64,000 bases of DNA, from NCBI GenBank assembly GCA_020744425.1, contig JAGMUV010000010.1:930001-994000 (forward strand), written 5' to 3'. Source of the stretch: Dactylonectria macrodidyma (lineage: Eukaryota > Ascomycota > Sordariomycetes > Hypocreales > Nectriaceae). Under the pieces are notes generated by a model. The model did no database searches and was not told the origin of the DNA. It saw only the letters and a list, made by a program, of their open reading frames with translations. Below, one piece after another: positions 56,540 through 64,000 of the stretch (the stretch's first letter is position 1; each line of letters begins with the position of its first letter). The position numbers and the translations under genes are program-made.

Positions 56540-56722
56540 GGCCAGAGAGCAGGAATCACCGTGTAGTTTGGGAGCGGAATATCGTGGATTTCATCGAAGC
56601 CAAATACTTTCATTGCGGCCTGATAAAGTAGTCTCATGTAACATGTGCCTGTGGGCCTCGACCATGTAGTCGGAAAATTCATCCGAACACTTGGCTCTAG
56701 CATTGTTGGCCCACTCTGGAGC

Positions 56723-57146
56723 TCAATCACCTTCCGCGGATCTCGACCCATACTTTGCCAGTCGACTTAGCTCCACTCTCCCGTGTAATGTGAGGTGGAA
56801 CTCCTTCGTTAGCATTAAGACATTCTTCCTTATGGATGTGTTAGCAGAGGCTGGTAACAGCAGGAAAACTCTCTCACCTCCATGAATCGAGATTGAAGTC
56901 GCCGTCACGTAGCTCGCTCGGCGAGACATCACCCACACGATACATTCGGCAATCTCTTCAGGCGCCGCCTCCCTCTGCAGCGCCAGAGTCTGCCTCACCT
57001 CGCCGACCTTATCGCAGGCGAACTTCCCCAGCATGGGCGTCTACACAGCGCCCGGACAGTTGGAATTCGTGCGGATCAGATCTACGCCATAGCCTCAGAG
57101 CATTCGACTTGGTCAAGCCGAAAACATCGTGCTTCGATGCTCCGTA
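56723..57146 (-). pseudogene. Decayed SDR gene, C-terminal half
   Basis: The frame at 57146 begins with the SDR active-site block YGASKHDVFGLTKSNAL. A one-base shift near 57090 is then needed to read on as YGVDLIRTNSNCPGAV. A TAG stop follows at 57041-57043 where a coding residue is expected before TPMLGKF. The remainder (PEEIAECIVWVMSRRASYVTATSISIHGG) matches the end of SDR 1 at 43429. The nucleotide-binding half is missing. A clear relic, probably a former paralogue of SDR 1. Confidence 0.75.
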
Positions 57147-57570
57147 GCCGAAAGAGCTATACTGGTCAACTGGGGTGAAGTACTGCTGGCTGTCAGGCTT
57201 GAATGGGGACGGTTCAGCCCGCCATAGACTATCATTCCAAAATGAATGATCAACAACGAACTTGTTCATGTAAGTGGTTGAGGAGAGGCGGAAACGTTTG
57301 TAGGGATTGGGAGATGTGTTTTCGGAGGGAAAGTAAGTGTCCTTGCGGTGGCTGATACCATTGTTGAGGGAGCCGACGTCATTCGAGAACAGATGTAGTT
57401 TGAGGGGCAAGCTCATGAGGCCGTAGGACCACGGAAGGCCGGAGGTAGAAAAAGTAGAGCCGGAAATGGTGTCATCTTCAAGAGGGTACTTCTGACATAT
57501 TTCCTCTTCGAGAATCGATTCGATGGTATCGTGAGTGGGCTCAAATGCTGGTCTATCTACCCCGCTCCAC
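57147..57570 (-). pseudogene. Unidentified coding relic fused to the SDR remnant
   Basis: An open frame of about 140 codons (reading from about 57565 toward 57147) runs straight into the SDR remnant. It includes SILEEEICQKYPLEDDT, YKRFRLSSTTYMNKFVVD and SQQYFTPVDQYSSF. It does not look like the N-terminal half of an SDR. I do not recognise the family. It may be the surviving part of another gene joined to the SDR by a deletion. Confidence 0.4.
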
Positions 57571-57740
57571 CGCTCCCTCGGAATTTACCTTCCAACTTTT
57601 GATGATGCGGATGACAAATATCATAATTTGTCACCACTAGCATATCTATTGCAACGGCAACCCCTCAGTTGCTGTTTTTAATCATTTCTCCTTTCCCATC
57701 AAGTCAACGAGGGGTACAGCCCATACAAAGGAGATTCAGC

Positions 57741-59230
57741 ATGGCTACAACCCAGGTCCAATGCTTGGTCGAACTCCAACCAGCAGTGATGATGTCTCGC
57801 ATATCACAGCCAGTTTCAAGCCCAATACCTCAGCTCGAAATCGAGAATGCAGAGAATCAAGTTGGCCCGGTCCAGGACTTTCACGACCCCGACCAAGAGT
57901 TCTCGCTACCTCCTGTCGATGGTGGCAAGCAGGCCTGGTGCTTTCTAGCAGCGGCTTTCTGCGTTGACGCGCTCATCTGGGGTTTGTTTGTTCCTCGATC
58001 CGGTGTTATGGACTTTTGTGCTGACTTTCCCTGCTAGGATTTCCTCTTACTTTCGGCGTGTTCCAGAATTACTACAGCACCCACGCGCCCTTCGCCGGCT
58101 CAGACAACATCGCTGTTATTGGCACCTGCGCCACAGGAGTCATGTACTTTACCGCTCCTCTCATCATCTTTGCCCTCCGCATTGTCCCGTGGTACACCCG
58201 CTGGGCACCCACAGTCGGCCTTGTCATCGCCTGCTTCGCCCTTATCATGTCGTCCTTCTCGACCAAGGTGCCGCATCTTATCGTCACTCAGGGCATCTTA
58301 TACGGCCTTGGCGGCTCTATTGCATATATCCCATGCATAATCTACGCAGATGGGTGGTTCGTCCGACGGAAGGGATTCGCCTACGGTGTTATGTGGTCCG
58401 GCACCAGTCTCGCTGGCATCATCCTCCCCATGCTCATGGAAGCCCTCCTTGGTCGTTTTGGCCATAAGACAACCTTGCGCATATGGTCTGCCGTTCTCTT
58501 CACTCTCGCTGCACCCATTTCCTACTTTATCAAGCCACGTATCCCACCTACGAGTGCGCCCGGCTCGGGCTTAGCGATCCGTAATCCCCTTTCCAACTTT
58601 CGCTTCGTATTTACTGGCGCATTTGCTCTCTTCCAGCTGGCCAACATCGTTGAAGCACTGGGCTATTTCCTTCCGGGTATTTATCTACCCTCATACGCGC
58701 AGACATTCCTCGGAGTCTCTTCATTCCCCGCTGCCGCGACATTGATCTTCTGCAATGTCGCTAGCGCCGCTGGCAGTATCATTATGGGTTGGCTTGTGGA
58801 CCGCCTTTCTGCGCCGTCGTGCCTGCTTCTATCCTCCGTTGGCGCTGCTGTTGGTTCTTTACTCCTATGGGGCTTTTCCGCTAGCCTAACTGTGCTTTAC
58901 ACATTCTGCATTGTGTACGGACTGTTTGCTGGGTCATATTCATCTGCATGGGCCGGAATTATGATCAATATTGCAGATCGCGAGCGGAGCAAGGGCCGTG
59001 GCGTGGATTCTAGCTTGGTCTTTGGGTGCTTATGTGCTGGTAGAGGGGTCGGGAACATGCTTTCGGGCCCCTTAAGCCAGGCTTTGATCGAGAACCAATC
59101 ATGGAATGGCTATGCTGGATTTGGGTATGGGAGTGGGTATAGACTGTTAATGGTGTTTACAGGTGTTACAGCCATTCTTGGAGGGAGTACCTTTTTATGG
59201 AAGCGGATTGGGTGGTTCGCGACGCTGTGA
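57741..59230 (+). CDS. MFS permease 3, monocarboxylate-porter-like
   Basis: Membrane transporter of 477 aa. Exons 57741-57981 and 58038-59230, with a 56-nt intron in phase. The long hydrophilic N-terminus (about 70 residues) precedes PPVDGGKQAWCFLAAAFCVDALIWGFPLTFGVFQNYY, the hallmark first helix of fungal MCT-like MFS proteins. About 12 membrane segments follow, with WFVRRKGFAYGVMWSGTSL in the middle. An in-frame ATG at 57669 exists, but the one at 57741 fits the family better. Probably a carboxylate or aromatic-acid carrier for this cluster, and its right boundary. It resembles the transporter at 5280 in type but is not a recent duplicate. Confidence 0.88.
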
Positions 59231-60079
59231 TTCTGAAGAACTACGAAGAAAACTCTGAAGCTTGCGTGTACACAGGGTACGCAACGAAGGTGTTTTTGGA
59301 GAAATCCACCATCTACTCGAAGTACCGCAAGACGAAGTAGAGTTAGAGAGTTTTAGGGTCAAGATTGAGTTCGCACGAGTGCCTGTTTAGTATATCCTGT
59401 ATTAGGAAGCTTGAGTTGTTTTCAGGTCATGGAAGCAACGTGCTAACCCTAACCCTAATGCATTTCCATGTCCTCCTGTTTTCCTCTCCAGTGTCACCAT
59501 TCAGTTGATCACATCCATTTGCAGACTCAACACAATCAAAGCTGTAGAATGAAGACCAGATGCTCCTCACTTGTTTCAGTTACTCGCCTAAGATCCCATA
59601 TTTGATGTTTCTAATGTTCAATTCTCTTGCAACATGAGCCTAAGACTTGGCATGTTTTGTCTCGGAATCCTGAGCCAGGCACTTCGACAATGGTCGCCCA
59701 GACAGCCAATGCGGCGAACTTAGAAACAATTAGAAGCCAATCTGTCGGATTTAGTGCTTAGTGAAGATCTAGCGAGGGTAATGAATACATCCCGAGCTGA
59801 ATGTGATGGTGGTAGTACAGTAGAGACCTACCTACCCTACACCGCCCGCTCAGCCGTGGAACCTTGGCCTGCCGTGGAAACTAACTCGCCTCGCCTAATA
59901 AACAAACCCAGACCTACCTACCTCCTACTTAACGCGTCATTGTCAACATACCCACCACAAAACCACCAAATTGCGACTCAAGCGTCATCGTCGCACCGTC
60001 GCACCGTCGCCGCTATTCAACCCGTCGAACTCGGCCGCCAACAATCTGACCGCCTGCTTCCTCTTCCTCTTTCCAACTG
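59231..60079. other. Intergenic region with telomere-like repeat
   Basis: About 850 bp without a gene. At 59442-59458, CTAACCCTAACCCTAA equals nearly three units of the TTAGGG telomere repeat. An isolated interstitial copy of this size can arise by chance or by break repair. Confidence 0.45.
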
Positions 60080-61350
60080 ATGCCCGTACGGCTGCCGCTC
60101 GAGTCCACTCCCAACGCCGACGCAGGCGAACCTGGCTACGTTGACATCCGACACCTGGAGCACCCCGACAGCGAGCGGACGCTGCTGCGATTCGCTGCCA
60201 TCGACGGTGATGACGGAGATGGGATCGATTTCGAGGTCGCGCTGGTTGCATGTGGCATCATCACGGGCAATACTTGGCACTCTGGGTACATTGCGGATAT
60301 GGACGCTTGGGGGTAATACGTAAAGGTCGATCAGTCTACGACTGACGTTCTAAGAGGGCGGACGTATTACTGATTTGTTGATTCACAACGACCAGGCTGT
60401 ACGTCTATCTCATGGCCTTTCTTACCTACCGTTGTTTTGTTTTGTTAATAGTCAGGGAGCTGATACCGTTCATTACAGACGAATACCCCGTCATCCCCTC
60501 GTTTCATCGCTAGCGTTTCCCACATCGAAACCTCCCTCTCGTCTGGAGCAATATCAACATACCATAAGCGAACGGTTCGAAGCTCAAGTGGAAGATTGCT
60601 GCGCTGGACCGAGATGAGGGGTGCCGTATATCAAGACACTCAAGCGCTCTCGAGGTGGTGCATTTCGTGCCCGTGGCAGACAAGAAGTGGTTCGCATCTA
60701 ATAAAATGGATCAGTATGTTGTCGAGCGCCTGTGAACTTCGTCAAACTTCGTCCCTGCTGACATTGTTTGCCTAGATACGTCAAGTTCGACTCCGAAACA
60801 CAGCCCACAGAAGACCCGACTAAACTAATCACCGTCCGCCGTGACCTCCACTACCTATTCGATACCTGCCGCTTTACATTCGTTCCCAGGCAAGACACAG
60901 CAAGCCAAGTGTTGAGTCTAGCCCTCAATGTCTTCTCCCCGGATGACAATCCGGACCTTATTCCCCTCTACCACAACCTGTCTCCAGCACCGCTCTCCGG
61001 CATTTCCATCGAGCATGTCTTTGCGCGGTTCGCATGGATCATCTTCTCCGACAAGACGATGCGATCAGATCAGAGGAGCATTAAGTAGTCTAGTGGGTCC
61101 CACCACAAGGCGCAGGCCAACCCAATCTGACCTGCGGCTTGGAAACATTTCCTGTCTGGGATCTGCCTAGGATAGGAAGTTTTTTGAACTGGACAAGCCG
61201 TGTCAGTAGGTTGCTGGAAGGGCGGACAGAAAAGGGTTTGATGTGATTGGTGAAGATGAATTCGGACCTTCATGGTCGCAGATGTGGCGACGCGCTTTTC
61301 GGCTTCGAGGCCAAGCTTATCCGGTCGAACTTCGAGCGGCGGGTGTAGGT
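60080..61350 (+). pseudogene. Fungal HNH-nuclease domain protein, decayed
   Basis: The first exon (MPVRLPLESTPNADAG, about 60080-60315) has the DGDDGDGIDFEVALVACGIITGNTW block of fungal HNH proteins. The next reads LYVYLMAF...DEYPVIPSFHR, then meets TAG (60511-60513) where Trp is usual (RFPHRNLP follows), and TAA at 60565-60567. The HNH core follows (ALDRDEGCRISRHSSALEVVHFVPVADKKWF) and, after a GTATGT...TAG intron, DQYVKFDSETQPTEDPTKLITVRRDLHYLFDTCRFTFVP. The end may be GFEAKLIRSNFERRV (about 61298-61344). Two in-frame stops and more beyond 61088 argue for a pseudogene. These proteins are of unknown role. Confidence 0.65.
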
Positions 61351-61376
61351 GTAGGTGTAGATGTAGGTGCTGGGCG
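61343..61376 (+). repeat. GTAGGT microsatellite
   Basis: GTGTAGGTGTAGGTGTAGATGTAGGTG, about five hexamer units with one substitution, directly after the likely end of the HNH relic. Confidence 0.7.
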
Positions 61377-62587
61377 GCTCACCCAGCTGTCGACTACGGT
61401 ACTTCATCAGATTGGTTCACCACACCCACAGCATTCCCATCAACTTTGCCGCTGCTACTTTTGGCCGAGAAGTCGGGGGAGAATGCTCGAATTGTCGGTG
61501 AAACTCTCTCAGCGCAGATGGCTTCTTATCCTTTCCCTTGTCTTTGGGATCTCCCAGAAGAACCAGTAAACTTTCGATAGAATGCTTGGGAGATGCTGCT
61601 GTGGTTTCCCATCGGGATGTGCCATCCCTAGACAGCCTGGGCTGCATGTAGCACGGCGGTTAGCTGTGGTCTGTGTCATTTTCTAGCGGTGTTCGTGGAT
61701 CATACTTCAATTGAATAAAAAGAATATTTAAAAAACCAACTTCAACTCATCCCCGCTGTTCAGGCATCGAGTGGTGGTAGCTCTTCGTGCCCAGCTCGCT
61801 GCCGGTGTTGCTCGGCAATCGGCTGCCGCTGACACTCGTGTAACCCTTTAGCATGCTCTCAATTCTGCGACTGGTCGGTCCGCTGGTAGCTAAAGTCTCT
61901 TCGTCGAAAAAAACAGCTAGAATCCCGCATACGTGCAGCCTTTGATCGCTGGCGTTGAGCCTTTCACCAGAGTTCCCGCTTCTCTTGTCAGCCTCATCCG
62001 CGTCCTTCGGGTGCCGGCGACGTCCACCAGCAACCTGACATCCTACCTCAACATCCAGCGCCGTACACCACCATGTAAGCCAACGGGAGCTTCATATAGG
62101 CTGAATGCTACTTGTGGCTGTCTAAATTTAGACAAATTCGGGGACGTTGAGAAACAGTACAACGTCTGTTCGAGGGGTAGATGATCTTCCTTCTCTCGCC
62201 CAGAGTGCTTGTGGGGGGCTGTCACGATGAGCGCCATCTTAGCAGACTACGCCGTCGTTGCCTTCATCTGCCTATTTTCCCCAGCTTATGATCTCAGTAT
62301 GATTAGAACTTAGGCCTCTACATCAGCATTACGAAATCTGACACGTGGCTCACCCACACAGCTCGGATCCTCCACCTCTTGCAAGGGCTTTTCATGGCGT
62401 CACTTAGAGGGTTCGCAGTTGGATATCGAAAATGCTGACATTGTACTATCACTGCACTGCGTCCTAAGCGTAGCAACGTGGGTGCAGAGTCTCAATTGAT
62501 CCCAAAGTATTGGGGTTTCTAACCGATGTAGCTGCGTTGAGTTCAAAGAGTCAGGCTCCTCTGGCTCAATCGCCCCTTTCCGCCTAA
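61377..62587. other. Intergenic region
   Basis: About 1.2 kb with several short open frames (for example 61933-62184) that show no family features. No gene called. Confidence 0.4.
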
Positions 62588-64000
62588 CTAAATAGTATAG
62601 ACAAAGTCGGGTCGCTTGTCGCCAGCAACCCATCTCTGATCTTCCGTCATGGCTTCCCACTTCTCGTCCATCTTGCCCTCTCTTCGGAGCTTGTTCTGTC
62701 TCGCCAGGGCGAAATGCATAAAAACAGAGCCGCCAAGGAGGAACACAACCTGATACCCAAGCACCACACTGTGACCTGTCCAAAATCGAGGAGCCTGCTT
62801 AACTAAGTAGATATTAGACGATACGACGCCATTTAGATTTCCCCACCCAACAACTAGACCAAGGACAACAGCACGCTTGAGCGAACCCTCGGTGTTATTC
62901 ACGATCCAGGATAGGGTATTGGGGATCGTAGGATAGATGCCAATCGCTCCAAAGAAAGTTCCAGCATACTGCACTTTCGGATTCGACGTAGATAATAGCA
63001 TAAGGAAACCGACAATGCCCACAGTGACGGTAACCATATTGAGATATCCACGCCAGCGGGTTCTATCCGCAAGAAAGCCGATGACGACAGTGACTGTTGC
63101 AGCAGCTGCATATGGAGCAACGCTCATAAGTTGTGCGTGGGTCCCCTGGTACCCCATGCCTCGGAGGATGGTAGGGAGGAAGAGCGAGAAGGCATAGAGA
63201 GGGACGAGGCAGCCCATATAGATAACCATATAGCCATACGTCTTCCAGTCCTTGAGAGCCTCATAGATATGTCGCTTATCAAAGTCCTCAGCAGTCCGGC
63301 CCTGCCGATCGGAGATAATACGACGCTGGACTCGAATTCGATCATCTGGGGATAGAAAGCGAGCGTTTTCAGGCCAATCGAACACCATCCACCAGCAGAA
63401 GATGCCCACAAAGACAGTAGCGAGACCTTCAATAATGAAGATCCATGCCCAGCCTGGCTTACCGCCGATGCCGTCCATCTGGGCGATGGCAGCAGCGAGC
63501 AGACCGCCGAAAGAACCAGCGAGGGCGGCTGCGGAGAAGAATAAGGCAAGCCGCACGCCGATCTCCGACCCCTTGTACCAGCAAGAGAGGTAGTAGTTTA
63601 CACCTGGTACACAATGACTGGTTAGTTGTTGTTGCCTGAAGGGAGGGAATTCAGGACTCTTTACCAGGGAATAGACCAGCTTCTGCAATACCAAGAAACC
63701 AGCGTGCAGCGAGGAGGCCACGAAAGTTTGTCACAAGACCCATGAGCGTCATAATCAAACCCCAGGTGACAATAATGCTAGTAAAGAAGATCCGGGGTGT
63801 AAGCCGTTTTAAGAGGGCATTTGTAAGGGGCTCGAAGACGGCATAGCTGATGAAGAAGATGGTCAAGGAAAGATTGTAGTCAGTTCCAGACATGCCAAGG
63901 TCAGGTTCCATACCAGCAAGGCGAGCATTGCCAATGTTGGTTCGATCGAGGAACGAGAGGAGGTATAGAAGGGCGAGCCAGGGGATGAGCCAAAGATCGA
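62588..64000 (-). CDS. MFS anion:cation symporter family transporter, partial
   Basis: C-terminal part, at least 450 aa; the N-terminus lies beyond the window. Exons seen: 63665-64000 (continuing outside) and 62588-63603, joined in phase across a 61-nt intron. Family signature: FLDRTNIGNARLAGMEPDLG in the first loop, RWFLGIAEAGLFPGVNYYLSCWYKGSE, FDWPENARFLSPDDR, and IPNTLSWIVNNTEGSLKRA. This is the allantoate/nicotinate/carboxylate permease group (ACS family) common in fungi. Eleven or so membrane segments are in view. It is separated from Region B by the HNH relic, so membership in the cluster is doubtful. Confidence 0.92.

Noticed and set aside
1..64000. PKS, NRPS or terpene synthase backbone gene
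   Set aside because: None of the signature domains is present on either strand, so a secondary-metabolite biosynthetic cluster is not supported despite the BVMO and MpaB-like genes.
1..64000. CRISPR arrays, rRNA or tRNA genes
   Set aside because: The DNA is eukaryotic. No spaced direct repeats, rRNA segments or convincing tRNA cloverleafs were noticed by eye; a tRNAscan run would settle the tRNA question.

Overview
The window is nuclear DNA from a filamentous ascomycete (Pezizomycotina). Genes lie alternately on both strands and are cut by short GT-AG introns, mostly 41-89 nt. The families are typical of such fungi: Zn(II)2Cys6 regulators, a DUF3425 bZIP regulator, fungal HNH and DUF3176 proteins, Baeyer-Villiger monooxygenases and MFS permeases. 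The genus cannot be fixed from the sequence. No PKS, NRPS or terpene-synthase gene is present, so the region reads as catabolic rather than as a classical biosynthetic cluster. All exon structures below were worked out by hand from splice signals, reading phase and family motifs.

Left edge (1-3.2 kb): a broken DUF3176 membrane-protein gene cut by the window start, about 1 kb of AT-rich sequence without a gene, and a small secreted protein.

Region A (3.3-18 kb), probable flavonoid/phenolic catabolic cluster: an FAD-linked oxidase with an apparent frameshift, an MFS permease, a tannase/feruloyl-esterase family esterase, a quercetin 2,3-dioxygenase-like cupin, an intronless GC-rich aldehyde dehydrogenase, a class II aldolase/adducin protein, and a regulator carrying two C2H2 fingers plus a Zn2Cys6 cluster (also apparently frameshifted). 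Three divergent promoters and the regulator's own upstream region share a CTCGGATGCCC-type element. The proposed logic is that quercetinase opens the flavonol to a depside, the esterase splits the depside, and the other enzymes process the pieces.

Middle (18-28.6 kb): about 2 kb of gene-free AT-rich DNA, a secreted histidine acid phosphatase, a possible gene relic, and two divergent regulators (Zn2Cys6 and bZIP/DUF3425).

Region B (28.7-59.2 kb), large oxidative catabolic cluster: three Baeyer-Villiger type flavin monooxygenases, an MpaB/rubber-oxygenase family protein with a C-terminal membrane anchor, two cyclase-family hydrolases, two intact SDRs and one SDR relic, an HSL-type alpha/beta hydrolase, an aldehyde dehydrogenase, a cytochrome b5-FMN 2-hydroxyacid dehydrogenase, an HpcH/HpaI aldolase, a TauD/TfdA dioxygenase, an SRPBCC protein and two MFS transporters. 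This inventory fits uptake and stepwise breakdown of a ring compound: hydroxylation, ketone formation, Baeyer-Villiger ring expansion, lactone hydrolysis, aldol cleavage and aldehyde oxidation. CCGGAAA/TTTCCGG words recur in its upstream regions.

Right edge (59.2-64 kb): a short telomere-like repeat, a decayed HNH-nuclease gene, a GTAGGT microsatellite, and the 3' part of an anion:cation symporter family MFS gene running off the window.
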